Origin: JBBDXS01 sp040902195
GTDB taxonomy: Bacteria; Chloroflexota; Dehalococcoidia; DSTF01; RBG-16-68-14
Direction of reading: 5' to 3'
Assembly: GCA_040902195.1 (NCBI GenBank)
Contig: JBBDXS010000012.1
Coordinates: 1-64,000 of the forward strand
DNA: 64,000 nucleotides
Shown here: piece by piece, positions 8,266-16,604 of the stretch
How positions within the stretch are numbered: position 1 is the first letter of the stretch
How the letters are laid out: each line of letters opens with the position of its first letter
The notes under the pieces: generated by a model
What the model was told of the DNA's origin: nothing
The model's input: the letters and a program-made list of their open reading frames with translations, nothing else
Database searches by the model: none
Program-made: the position numbers and the translations under genes

Positions 8266-9212
8266 CTGTAGAAGACTCGTCGCGAGAGGAAGCGGAACTG
8301 CAGGTACGTCAGGCCCAGCATAATTACGAACAGCCCGATCGCCTGCACCGAGGCCGCGCCGGTGCGGAAGTTCTCGAAGCCGTCCTGATAGATCGAGTAA
8401 AGCTGAACGTTCGTCGCGTCGACCGGGCCACCCTGCGTTAGGATGTCGATCTGGCCGAAGGCCTGGTAGGCGAAGATGACGCCGATGACGGACGCGAAGA
8501 ACAACGTCGGCGAGAGCATGGGCAGCGTGACGTGCCAGAACTCCGACCAGCGCCCCGCGCCATCGATGCGCGCGCTCTCGTACAGCTCGTCGGGGATCGT
8601 CTGCAGCCCGGCGAGGACGACCACGGTGAAGAGCCCGACGTTCATCCAGATCGTCGTCAGCGAGACGGCGATGAGCGCCCAGTTCGGATCGGTGAACCAC
8701 GCAAGGACCATCTCGAACGCGTTGTCGTGCTGCGAGACCGCCCAGCCGCCGTCCTGCAGCCAGCGCACATGATCGAGGCCGACCGTACCGAGCAGGTTGT
8801 TCATTACGCCGATCTGCGGGTGGAGGAGCACGAGCCACAAGATCGAGCTGATCGCGACGGACGCTGCAAGCGTCGACGAGAAGACCGTGCGGAAGATGAC
8901 GATGCCGGGCAGGCGCTGGTTCGCGAGCACGGCGAGGAACGTCCCGATGATAATCGACGGGACGACTGTGTAGAACGCGAACGTCGCAGTGACGAGCAGG
9001 CTGCTGATGAACTCCGACGACGTGAGCACGTCGCGGTACTGATCGAAGCCGACGTAGATCTTGCGCGTGTGGAACGGATTGTCGATGAAGAAACCGAGAT
9101 AGACCGACTTCGCGAGCGGATAGAAGATAAACGTCCCGAACAGCACGATCGACGGCGCGACGAACGGGAGCGCGGTGAGGAGTTGCCGTGCGGGTTTCGG
9201 GAGCGCGCTCAC
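8262..9212 (-). CDS. ABC sugar/glycerophosphate transporter permease, UgpA/MalF type
   Basis: Partner permease of 316 aa with six membrane segments. The EAA loop is YESARIDGAGRWSEFWHVTL near residue 215-235. It starts with GTG at 9212, overlapping the ATPase stop as GTGA, and its own stop overlaps the next permease as ATGA, so all three proteins are made as a coupled set. The short cytoplasmic N-terminus and lack of a large periplasmic loop fit UgpA/LacF rather than E. coli MalF. Confidence 0.88.
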   Translation of the reverse strand: MSALPKPARQLLTALPFVAPSIVLFGTFIFYPLAKSVYLGFFIDNPFHTRKIYVGFDQYRDVLTSSEFISSLLVTATFAFYTVVPSIIIGTFLAVLANQRLPGIVIFRTVFSSTLAASVAISSILWLVLLHPQIGVMNNLLGTVGLDHVRWLQDGGWAVSQHDNAFEMVLAWFTDPNWALIAVSLTTIWMNVGLFTVVVLAGLQTIPDELYESARIDGAGRWSEFWHVTLPMLSPTLFFASVIGVIFAYQAFGQIDILTQGGPVDATNVQLYSIYQDGFENFRTGAASVQAIGLFVIMLGLTYLQFRFLSRRVFYR

Positions 9213-10303
9213 GGCCCGATCCTGCGCTGCGTGTCCGCATCGAAGAGGTGCAGGTGTTCCGCCGGCACGCCCAGGCGCAGCGTCGCTCCCGCGTCGACAC
9301 GCCGGTCGGAGGGCATGCGCACCGTAATCGTTCCGCTCGGCAGCTTAACCAGCACGTGCTGCTCGCTGCCGAGCGATTCGACCACGTCGACGGTGCCGTC
9401 GAACGTCATCGCGTCGCGGTCGCCGTGGAACGGCACGACGTGCTCCGGCCGGATGCCGATCGTGATCTGCTTGAACCCTTCCGTCTTGATGGCGGCGGCC
9501 TGCTCCGGCGTGAGACGGACGAAACCGGCGTCCGACTGGAGCCCAAGCTCGTTGTCGCGCTCGAGCGCCTCGGCGTCGAAGAAGTTCATCGATGGGCTGC
9601 CGATGAACTCGGCGACGAAGCGATTAGCGGGACGGTCGTAGACCTCCTGCGGCGGCCCGACCTGCTGCAGCTCGCCGCTTTCCATGACGGCGATGCGCTG
9701 GCCCATCGTCATCGCCTCCACTTGATCGTGCGTCACGTAGATGAACGTGCCGCCGAGCTCGCGATGGAGGCGGATCAGCTCGGCGCGCGTCTGCACACGC
9801 ATCTTCGCGTCGAGGTTCGAGAGCGGCTCGTCCATCAGGAAGGCCTGCGGGCGGCGCACGATCGCGCGGCCCAGCGCGACGCGCTGCTGCTGGCCGCCGG
9901 ACAGCTCGCCCGGCTTGCGCTTGAGCAGCGTATCGATGCCGAGCGCGGTCGCGACATCGCGCACGAGCGTATCGATCTCGCTCTTGCTCGTCTTGCGCAT
10001 GCGCAGCCCGAACGCGACGTTGTCGTAGACGCTCATATGGGGATAGAGCGCGTAGTTCTGAAAGACCATCGCCAGGTCGCGGTCTTTGGCGGGCACCTCG
10101 TTCACGACGCGCTCGCCGATCGTGATGCTGCCGGACGTGGGCTCATCCAGGCCGGCGACCATGCGCAGCGCGGTCGTCTTGCCGCAACCGGAGGGACCGA
10201 GGAGCACGAAGAACTCGCCGTCGTCTATCTGGAGCGTTAGCTCGTCCACGGCGTGAACGCGACCAAAGCGTTTGGAAACGGCGTCGAAGGCGACCCTGGC
10301 CAG
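9209..10303 (-). CDS. ugpC: ABC transporter ATPase, UgpC/MsmX type
   Basis: ATPase that energises the two permeases, 364 aa. Walker A GPSGCGKT is at residues 36-43, signature LSGGQ at 134-138, Walker B LMDEP near 156-160, then a C-terminal MOI/TOBE regulatory domain. The start is assigned to CTG at 10303: GGAGGT lies 6 bases upstream, and only this start gives the conserved first strand (MARVAFDAVSKRFG, then VHAVDEL). The first GTG (10249) would cut that strand off and has no ribosome site. No ATG or GTG is available in between. Confidence 0.9.
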   Translation of the reverse strand: MARVAFDAVSKRFGRVHAVDELTLQIDDGEFFVLLGPSGCGKTTALRMVAGLDEPTSGSITIGERVVNEVPAKDRDLAMVFQNYALYPHMSVYDNVAFGLRMRKTSKSEIDTLVRDVATALGIDTLLKRKPGELSGGQQQRVALGRAIVRRPQAFLMDEPLSNLDAKMRVQTRAELIRLHRELGGTFIYVTHDQVEAMTMGQRIAVMESGELQQVGPPQEVYDRPANRFVAEFIGSPSMNFFDAEALERDNELGLQSDAGFVRLTPEQAAAIKTEGFKQITIGIRPEHVVPFHGDRDAMTFDGTVDVVESLGSEQHVLVKLPSGTITVRMPSDRRVDAGATLRLGVPAEHLHLFDADTQRRIGP

Positions 10304-10364
10304 CGGTGGACCTCCTTGCCCCTAGCGCGATAGTAACGACATTCTCGCTAAGACGCTAACTCTG

Positions 10365-10370
10365 TATGCT
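10365..10370 (+). promoter_or_regulatory. -10 element of the phosphodiesterase gene
   Basis: TATGCT ends 6 bases before the ATG at 10377, placing the expected transcript start at or next to the A of ATG. There is no Shine-Dalgarno and no convincing -35. Confidence 0.5.
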
Positions 10371-10376
10371 GGCCGC

Positions 10377-11114
10377 ATGACGGTCCCGATCATCGCCCAC
10401 CGCACCTGCCCGCTGGACTGCGCCGAAAACAGCCTGGCCGGCATTCGCAAGGCAGCGGAGCTCGCGGCGGACGGTGTGGAGATCGATGTGCGGCGGACGC
10501 TCGACGGCAAGGTCGTGCTCATGCACGACTGGTCGCCGCGGCGCACGACGGGCCTGCCAGGGCCGGTGGCGTGGTACCCCTCATTTCTGCTGCAACGAGC
10601 CCGCCTGCGCGGCGAAGGCTCGGAGCGCGTGCCGGCGCTCGATCAAGCGCTCGACGCGCTGCCCAACGGGCTGGTCCTCGCGATCGAGATCAAGGACGCA
10701 GGCGCCGCGCCGCGCGTGCTCGAATCGGTCCGTGCGCACCATCTCGAGGAGCGCGTGCTGATGTGGTCGTTTCGCGAGGCGGCCGTGCGCTACTTCGCCA
10801 AGCGTGCCCCGGAGATCGAGGCGGCGCTGCTGCGCAACGACACAGACCCGGAAGGTCTTACTCGATTTCTCACCGACGCGACCGAGTACGGGGCGCGCGC
10901 GATCTCTGCGCACTGGGACGCGATCTCTCCGCAGTTCATGGGCGAAGCGCACGACCGCAACCTGCGCGTGTATTCGCTGAACCGCGACCTCGAATCGATA
11001 CCGAAGCGCATCGCGACGGGCCTGGACGGCATCGTGACGGACCAACCGCGCGAAGTACGCGCGGTCCTGGAATCGTTACCTGCCGCGCCGCTAAGGAAGG
11101 AGGCGCTCGACTAA
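10377..11114 (+). CDS. ugpQ: Glycerophosphodiester phosphodiesterase, UgpQ-like
   Basis: Hydrolyses glycerophosphodiesters to glycerol-3-phosphate plus alcohol. The GDPD metal and catalytic residues are in order: HR at 8-9, ENS at 17-19, EID at 35-37, MHDWS around 49-53, and a late EIK strand. Length is 245 aa with no signal peptide, so it is cytoplasmic as in E. coli UgpQ. It is divergent from the UgpC-A-E transporter, which suggests imported diesters are cut here. It converges on the L,D-transpeptidase gene with a 4-base gap. Confidence 0.9.
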   Translation: MTVPIIAHRTCPLDCAENSLAGIRKAAELAADGVEIDVRRTLDGKVVLMHDWSPRRTTGLPGPVAWYPSFLLQRARLRGEGSERVPALDQALDALPNGLVLAIEIKDAGAAPRVLESVRAHHLEERVLMWSFREAAVRYFAKRAPEIEAALLRNDTDPEGLTRFLTDATEYGARAISAHWDAISPQFMGEAHDRNLRVYSLNRDLESIPKRIATGLDGIVTDQPREVRAVLESLPAAPLRKEALD

Positions 11115-11118
11115 CCAG

Positions 11119-11790
11119 CTACGGCTGGATTACGACGCGCGTGCCGACGTTCGCGAAGTTCCAGAAGAACTCGGCGTCGGAGTAGCGCATGCCGACGCAT
11201 CCGTGGCTGGTGCGCTGACTGCCGAAGACGGAGTCGGGCCGCCAGTAGTTCAGATGCAAGGCGTGGCCCTCGTTCGTGAAGTACTGCGTGTAAAGCACGT
11301 GATCGAGGACGTAGTACTCCTCCGCGCCGATGGCGGCTGACGTCATCGTCTCGTCGGCGACGCGATACAGGATGTGGAACTCGCCGGCCGGCGTTTCCCA
11401 ACCGTCCTTGCCCGTCGTCACGTAGGCCGTGTAGTACGGGTTTTGCCCGACCATCGCCTGCGTGGTCTGGTCGCTGAGGTCGACGCGGACCCAGCGCTCG
11501 CCGAGGCCGATCGGGAGCGGCACGGGCGTATTCGTGGGCGTCGGTGGCTTCGTCGGCGTGGGCGAGGGCGTCTGCGTAGGCGTATTCGTCGGCGTCGGTG
11601 TTGGCGAGGGGGTCGAGGTGGAGGTAGGCGTGGGCGTGGGATTGGCGGTCCAGACATAGCCCGTGCCGAGGCAGCTCGTCACCGAAACGACGGCCAGGAC
11701 CATGGCAGAGAGCAAGGCCAGGCAGAGGCCGACGATAGGCGTCCGGCCCTTGCGATTGCCTTGCGGCGCCCGGCGCGTAGATTCAGTCAT
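11119..11790 (-). CDS. L,D-transpeptidase lipoprotein with Pro-Thr linker
   Basis: YkuD-domain enzyme of 223 aa; such enzymes form 3-3 peptidoglycan cross-links or anchor proteins to the wall. The active site is SHGCVGM with Cys198 and His196. An N-terminal hydrophobic helix ends in a lipobox-like VTSC (Cys40). Residues about 50-92 are almost only Pro, Thr and Ser, a spacer through the envelope. The ATG at 11790 is preferred to an upstream GTG because it places the helix near the N-terminus, although no strong ribosome site is visible. An M23 protein at 53891 has the same layout. Confidence 0.88.
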   Translation of the reverse strand: MTESTRRAPQGNRKGRTPIVGLCLALLSAMVLAVVSVTSCLGTGYVWTANPTPTPTSTSTPSPTPTPTNTPTQTPSPTPTKPPTPTNTPVPLPIGLGERWVRVDLSDQTTQAMVGQNPYYTAYVTTGKDGWETPAGEFHILYRVADETMTSAAIGAEEYYVLDHVLYTQYFTNEGHALHLNYWRPDSVFGSQRTSHGCVGMRYSDAEFFWNFANVGTRVVIQP

Positions 11791-11940
11791 AGGGAAACGA
11801 TGAACCGATGCGCCAGCCGACGCGATTCTGTCCGGGAACCACCAGACGCTCCTCACCCCTGGCGGCCTTCCTCCAGCCGCCAAATGCAGTGTACGGAGCG
11901 AGTATGGGCTGGGTCAACGTAACGATGTCCCGTATCCAAG

Positions 11941-11971
11941 TTGACGCACACGTATTGCCATAGTGCATAAT
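11941..11971 (+). promoter_or_regulatory. Candidate promoter of the hybrid kinase gene
   Basis: TTGACG (11941-11946) and CATAAT (11966-11971) are spaced by 19 bases. The -10 is good and the spacing is long. The start codon follows at 12009. Confidence 0.45.
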
Positions 11972-12008
11972 GGGATGACTCATTGCCGGGAAAGCGGGAG
12001 GCTTGCCC

Positions 12009-14483
12009 GTGATCAATCAGCGGTTCGTCCGTCAGCCACGAGAGGCTCTCGCGGACGCGCTCATCGCCATCGCCGCTTCGCTCCAGGACGTAGAGGGCAG
12101 CGACGAAGTCCTCACCATCCTCACCGACAGCCTCGCCGGGCGAGGTGTCGCCTGCGCGCTTTTCAGCCAGTCCGGAAGCGACCTGCAGCTCGAACGCGCG
12201 ACGATGCCGCTCGCGCCCGATTCCGGAGGGCGGCCGCTGCGGCTGACGCGTCTCGCCGTCGTGCTCGCCCGAGGACGTCCCGCGATGTTCAAGGACGTTG
12301 CGGACGCCTGCAGCGAATCGACGGGCGGCGAACGCCGCACGCTCCTCTCGGACCGCGTCGAAGGGCCGCTCATCGCCGCGCCGTTCGAAATTGGACGCGG
12401 GAGGCAGGCGCTGCTCTGCGTCGCCTCGAAGGAGCTGAGCGCAAACGACACGGCGGCGGTCTGGGGCCTGGCGCTGCAGGTCGGCGCGGCGCTACGAGCC
12501 GTGCCGGCGAACGGACACGCTTTCCCTGGGCGGCCAGTAAGCATCGCGCCGGCCGAAGACCTCTCGCTCTTCCACGAGCTGACACGGCGGTTCAGCTACT
12601 CGCTAACGGACGACGAAGTCGTGCGCACGGCTGTCGAGGTGCTCGCGCCCGCGCTCGGGTTCGAGCTGGCGGCCTGCGTAACGTGCGCCGGGCGGGAGGA
12701 CGTGACGACTGTCTTCGGGGCGGCGAACATCCCTGAGCGTCTCGCGACGAGCACCGCCGCGGGCGCGCTCGACGCCTTCCTTAAGCTTACGGGCAAGCAC
12801 CAGGCGTGCGCGCGCCCGCCCTTCCGCACCCTCGCGTTCGACCGCGCGCCGCCGCCGCAGGACAGCCTGCGCACCGTCCTCGACGCACCGCTCGTGACGG
12901 GCGGGGAAGTGACGGGGCTGCTGCGCATCGGCGCTTCGCAGCCCGGCGCGTTCGCCGGCGAGAAGGAGCGCTCGTTCTACACCGTAGCGAACCAGGTCTC
13001 GCTCGCACTGGAGCGGCTCGCCGCGCAACGGCGCGCCGAGCGCGCGCACCTGGCGTCGCTCGCCGAGAGCCTCACGGACGGCATCGTGCTCGTTGACGAC
13101 GCGCTGCGCATCACGTCGCTGAACGCTCCGGCGAAAGCGCTGCTCGCGCCGATCGTGGGCGAGACGGCATCGCTCGCCGGGACGGCGCTGGAGGACATGG
13201 TACGGCTCGCGCTCTCGGAAGGCCGCATGACGCCTGCGCGTGAACTCGAATCGGACGCTTCGGCTGCTCCACAGCGCTACGTAAGCGCGATGGCGGCGCC
13301 GCTGGCGAATTCGCCGGAAGGTTCGGCGGCCGTCGTGATCGTGCGCGACGTGACGGAGGAGCGGCTGATGCAGGAGCGCCTCCTCCAGTCCGAGAAGATG
13401 GTCTCGGTGGGGCAGCTCGTCTCTGGCGTGGCGCACGAGCTCAACAACCCGCTCACGGGGATCATGGGCTTCTCGCAGCTCCTGCTCGGACGCAACATCG
13501 ACGAGCAAACGAAGACCGACGTGCAAACGATCTACACGGAGGCCGAACGCGCCGCGAAGATCGTCGAGAACCTGCTCGATTTCGCGCGGCGCAAACGAGC
13601 GCAGAAGGAGCTGGCGAACGTGAACGAGCTGCTCCGGCGCGTGCTGGAGCTGCGCACGTACGACCTGCGCGTGAAGAACATCGAGCCGGAGCTTGATCTC
13701 GACCGCAACCTGCCCGAGACGATGGTCGACGCGAACCAGATCCAGCAGGTCCTTTTCAACGTGATCGTCAACGCCGAGCAAGCGATGATCACCGCGCATG
13801 GACGGGGCAAGCTGAAGGTGCGTTCGCGGCGTAAGGACGGCATGATCGAGTTGAGCTTCGCGGACGACGGCCCGGGCATCGAGCCCGAGACGCTGCGGCG
13901 CATCTTCGACCCGTTCTTCACGACGAAGGACACGGGCGAAGGCACCGGCCTGGGGCTGACGATCTCCTACGGCATCATCGATGAGCACGGCGGGCGCATC
14001 TGGGCGGACAGCCGTCCCGGGCGCGGCACGACGTTCTACATCGAGCTGCCGGTCGTGCAGGGCGCGACGGAGCAGGCGGCCGGGCCTGTCGAGCAGGAGC
14101 CGGAGGCATCGGTCGCGGCGCGCTCCGTGCTTGTCGTCGACGACGAAGAGAGCATCCAGCGGCTCTTGGGCAGCATCCTGCAGATGGACGGCCACCACGT
14201 CGATACCGCGCGCAACGGCCGCGAGGCGCTGGAACGCATCGAGCGCACGAACTACGACCTCGTGATCACGGACATCAAGATGCCGGACATGGACGGCCGC
14301 GCGTTACACGCGCGGCTCGAGCAGATCAACCCGCGCCTGGCGCAACGGACGATCTTCATCACCGGCGACACGGTCAGCCGCGACACAAGCGACTTCCTCC
14401 AGCGCGTGACGAACTTCTGCCTCGCGAAGCCCTTCAAAGTCCGCGAAGTCCGCGAGACCATCGCCCGCATCTTCGACCAGTAG
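12009..14483 (+). CDS. Hybrid sensor histidine kinase (GAF-GAF-PAS-HisKA-HATPase-REC)
   Basis: Soluble two-component kinase of 824 aa without membrane segments. Two GAF-like domains occupy about 20-160 and 180-335 and a PAS domain about 345-450. The phospho-accepting His476 lies in VAHELNNPL. The ATP-binding part has NVIVNAEQAM, DDGPGIEPE and GTGLGLTISYG. The C-terminal receiver begins near D711-D712, with phospho-acceptor D755 in ITDIKMPDMDG. The GTG at 12009 is chosen because GGGAGG lies 7 bases before it; a TTG at 12003 would be one base from that site. No separate response regulator is adjacent. Its last 150 bases are duplicated downstream. Confidence 0.92.
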   Translation: MINQRFVRQPREALADALIAIAASLQDVEGSDEVLTILTDSLAGRGVACALFSQSGSDLQLERATMPLAPDSGGRPLRLTRLAVVLARGRPAMFKDVADACSESTGGERRTLLSDRVEGPLIAAPFEIGRGRQALLCVASKELSANDTAAVWGLALQVGAALRAVPANGHAFPGRPVSIAPAEDLSLFHELTRRFSYSLTDDEVVRTAVEVLAPALGFELAACVTCAGREDVTTVFGAANIPERLATSTAAGALDAFLKLTGKHQACARPPFRTLAFDRAPPPQDSLRTVLDAPLVTGGEVTGLLRIGASQPGAFAGEKERSFYTVANQVSLALERLAAQRRAERAHLASLAESLTDGIVLVDDALRITSLNAPAKALLAPIVGETASLAGTALEDMVRLALSEGRMTPARELESDASAAPQRYVSAMAAPLANSPEGSAAVVIVRDVTEERLMQERLLQSEKMVSVGQLVSGVAHELNNPLTGIMGFSQLLLGRNIDEQTKTDVQTIYTEAERAAKIVENLLDFARRKRAQKELANVNELLRRVLELRTYDLRVKNIEPELDLDRNLPETMVDANQIQQVLFNVIVNAEQAMITAHGRGKLKVRSRRKDGMIELSFADDGPGIEPETLRRIFDPFFTTKDTGEGTGLGLTISYGIIDEHGGRIWADSRPGRGTTFYIELPVVQGATEQAAGPVEQEPEASVAARSVLVVDDEESIQRLLGSILQMDGHHVDTARNGREALERIERTNYDLVITDIKMPDMDGRALHARLEQINPRLAQRTIFITGDTVSRDTSDFLQRVTNFCLAKPFKVREVRETIARIFDQ

Positions 14484-14512
14484 CGCGTTCTCGGCGCGTT
14501 ACCTCCCTTCAT

Positions 14513-14550
14513 TGTCATCCTGAGGGGCGGGCGGTAGAGGCAGGGGGTGG
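14513..14550. repeat. GATCCTTC...AGGATGAC family repeat, cut by the gap
   Basis: It starts TGTCATCCTGAGG and runs into the N gap. It is the same element as at 14739-14795. Confidence 0.7.
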
Positions 14551-14650
14551 NNNNNNNNNNNNNNNNNNNNNNNNNNNNNNNNNNNNNNNNNNNNNNNNNN
14601 NNNNNNNNNNNNNNNNNNNNNNNNNNNNNNNNNNNNNNNNNNNNNNNNNN
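14551..14650. other. Scaffold gap (100 N)
   Basis: Exactly 100 N, the usual placeholder for unknown length, inside the tandem array. Order and copy number here are therefore unproved. Confidence 0.97.
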
Positions 14651-14738
14651 AGGATGACGGAGCGGTACCCGCAGTCCGCGAGACCATCGCCCGCATCTTC
14701 GACCAGTGGGGCTTTCTCGGGGCGTTACCTCCCTTCAT

Positions 14739-14900
14739 TGTCATCCTGAGGGGCGGGCGGTAGAGGCAGGGGGTGGGGAGCCCGAAGGACCTGACCGTCC
14801 ACGCGTCAGCGACGCCAGGCTGTCATACACGCTCGTTGGTAGACTTCGTGGCGGCGTCGTGCGGCGAGGGGCGAGATCCTTCGCTTCGCTCAGGATGACG
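14739..14900. repeat. Two GATCCTTC...AGGATGAC family repeats
   Basis: One copy at 14739-14795 runs from TGTCATCCTGAGG to GAAGGACCTGAC. A short opposite-orientation copy at 14874-14900 reads AGATCCTTCGC to CAGGATGAC. Other copies lie at 18522, 19979 and 49550. Confidence 0.7.
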
Positions 14901-15134
14901 GAGCGGTACCCGCAGTCCGCGAGACCATCGCCCGCATCTTCGACCAATAGGGCCGCCGTACAGCCCATCGCCATACTGCGGCCCTGCGTGAGGGAAGGAC
15001 CGCTTCGCCAGCGGCTGCGCGAGAAGGTGAGCACTTGAGCGCAGAGCCTCCTCCCCCTCCCCTCTGCAAGACGCTGAACAAGTTTGACAACGCCCCTGGA
15101 TGCGTCGACCATGGATATGTGGGAGGCGGTCTAC

Positions 15135-15746
15135 ATGCGGCGAAGCGTAGCAACGGCAACGGCCATAGTTCTGCTGGGCGGATTGGCGTTCGGCGCGTAT
15201 CGATTGGCATCCGGGATTGCGGCTCCCGATCCGGTTAAACAAGCGGACGAGGCGCTGGAGACTGACCGAGCGGCCGAGCCTTTTCGCGGGCAGTTCGGCG
15301 ATTTCGTCGTCTCGGAACGAGACGAGACCCGGCGCACGTGCGCTGGCCCGTACACCCCGCTTCACGACATGGACGTCATCAAGGAGTCGGAGCTCTATGC
15401 AGGCGCCCTCGGCGAAGAGGTGGAGGCTGGTCTCTGCCCAGACGGTTCGATTGTGGGCCTGTACGTGTTCGGTGATGTTGTGATCTTTCGTGGTTACTTC
15501 TACGGCGAGCCGCACGTACCGTTCAATGCTCCCCGCGATCGGCTTCAGCTGATGACGGTAGCGGGGATGTCGGCCATCGCCGAAGTTCCCGTAGAGCGCG
15601 GCCTAGCCTCCAATGCGCAACTCGTTGTGATTGAGCGTCTTCCCGATGGAGCGACACCTGGCATCCAACTGGGGATCACCACCGTTGATGACTTGGAGAA
15701 AGCGCTGGCCCTGGCGGAGGACATCATTAGGGATGGCACTCATTGA
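15135..15746 (+). CDS. Hypothetical membrane-anchored or secreted protein
   Basis: Not recognised. The 203-aa product has an N-terminal hydrophobic helix (about 5-24) and then a mostly polar exported part with two Cys (TCAG and GLCPDG). ATG 15135 is used because GGGAGG stands 8 bases before it. The stop overlaps the next gene's TTG start as TTGA, so the two are co-translated. Base composition is clearly lower in G+C than the genome norm. It lies between duplicated copies of the kinase gene tail, which points to insertion. Confidence 0.65.
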   Translation: MRRSVATATAIVLLGGLAFGAYRLASGIAAPDPVKQADEALETDRAAEPFRGQFGDFVVSERDETRRTCAGPYTPLHDMDVIKESELYAGALGEEVEAGLCPDGSIVGLYVFGDVVIFRGYFYGEPHVPFNAPRDRLQLMTVAGMSAIAEVPVERGLASNAQLVVIERLPDGATPGIQLGITTVDDLEKALALAEDIIRDGTH

Positions 15747-16393
15747 AGAAGACCATCTTTCTCATCGTCGTTCTGGCGGCAGGGCTCGTTCTTGCCCAGC
15801 AGGATAGCGGCAGAGTTGATGCGGCCGAGAACGTTTCCCTTCTCTGGATCTCTTCCGTTCTAGTCAACGAACAGTTCTGCACGGGAATCTACAACCCCGT
15901 GTATCACGGGTCCGATCAGGCAGCAGACGTGTTTGCCGACACTGACGGCACGATGTGTTCCAGTACGACGAGTTGCTGCCAAATTGCGGTCAAGATGCGT
16001 ACCTGGGGCTTCGCGTCGACTGCGCATAACAGTCTGACCGCGTTCATGTTCAGTGGCGAGTTTCCGGGCGGATGCGATTACATAGAGGCTCGAACGATCG
16101 AGAACGGCTCGGGGAAGCTACGAGGAACACAGCGCTATCTACACGCTCGGGGTCAAGGGGGCGGTTATGGCTTGGCGATACCGGTGGCCGCGTCCCCAGG
16201 GGCGACGTCGCTCCCCATCATCGGCAACACAGTTTACGATGGCAATTGCCCCTGGACCGGACACCATGTACATCAAGGGTTTCTCTCAAACTGCGGTACC
16301 AAAGGCGGGCTCCAGCCCGTTACGATCTACCCAGTCTGGCACCCATACACACACGTGAATAGATTCGACTACACTGAGGGCCTTAACTGCTAG
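15743..16393 (+). CDS. Hypothetical secreted Cys-rich protein
   Basis: Not recognised. The 216-aa product has a clear signal peptide (MKKTIFLIVVLAAGLVLA, cleavage probably near 18-20) and eight Cys in the mature part, including SCC and a C-terminal Cys, so a disulfide-bonded extracellular protein is likely. A GHHVHQG stretch recalls metal-binding His but no family was identified. The TTG start overlaps the preceding stop. Hand counts of two 60-base lines gave 50 and 57% G+C. It forms a two-gene cargo with the gene before it. Confidence 0.65.
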   Translation: MKKTIFLIVVLAAGLVLAQQDSGRVDAAENVSLLWISSVLVNEQFCTGIYNPVYHGSDQAADVFADTDGTMCSSTTSCCQIAVKMRTWGFASTAHNSLTAFMFSGEFPGGCDYIEARTIENGSGKLRGTQRYLHARGQGGGYGLAIPVAASPGATSLPIIGNTVYDGNCPWTGHHVHQGFLSNCGTKGGLQPVTIYPVWHPYTHVNRFDYTEGLNC

Positions 16394-16430
16394 GGTTCCC
16401 AGTCCCGTGCTTCCGTTGCCCGAACTCTCC

Positions 16431-16593
16431 AGCAGACCACCCGCGCCTAGCGCAACGGACGATCTTCATCACCGGCGACGCCGTCAGCCGCGACACCAGC
16501 GACTTCCTCCAGCGCGTGACGAACTTCTGCCTCGCCAAGCCCTTCAAGGTCCGCGAAGTCCGCGAGACCATCGCCCGCATCTTCGACCAGTAG
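16431..16593 (+). pseudogene. Duplicate 3' end of the hybrid kinase gene
   Basis: Bases 16441-16593 match 14331-14483 at 147 of 153 positions, through the TAG stop. Weaker similarity starts near 16431. Five of the six changes fall at third codon positions and only one alters a residue (Thr to Ala). There is no start codon or upstream kinase sequence, so it is a 3' fragment. The pattern means it diverged as part of a working gene rather than decaying after a local copy. Confidence 0.9.
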
Positions 16594-16604
16594 GGCAACC
16601 CCTC

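Larger units (their letters stand above)
14447..14947 (+). repeat. 241-bp tandem array carrying the kinase 3' end
   Basis: The 34-base kinase tail at 14447-14480 recurs at 14673-14706 and 14914-14947. The last two are exactly 241 bases apart. In copy 2 the stop TAG has become TGG; copy 3 reads CAATAG. Sequence after the stop (TTACCTCCCTTCATTGTCAT and on) also recurs at 14484-14550 and 14708-14775. If the first period is also 241, the N gap should be about 115 bases rather than 100. No gene is seen between 14484 and 15134. Confidence 0.85.

Noticed and set aside
16240..16290. GHHVHQG in the Cys-rich protein as an M23 metal motif
   Set aside because: The other required M23 His/Asp residues and spacing are absent, so no peptidase call is made.
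14484..16430. Transposon or integrative element with its own recombinase
   Set aside because: No transposase, integrase or terminal inverted repeats are visible. Only the duplicated gene tail supports insertion, so it is reported as a finding and not as a mobile element.
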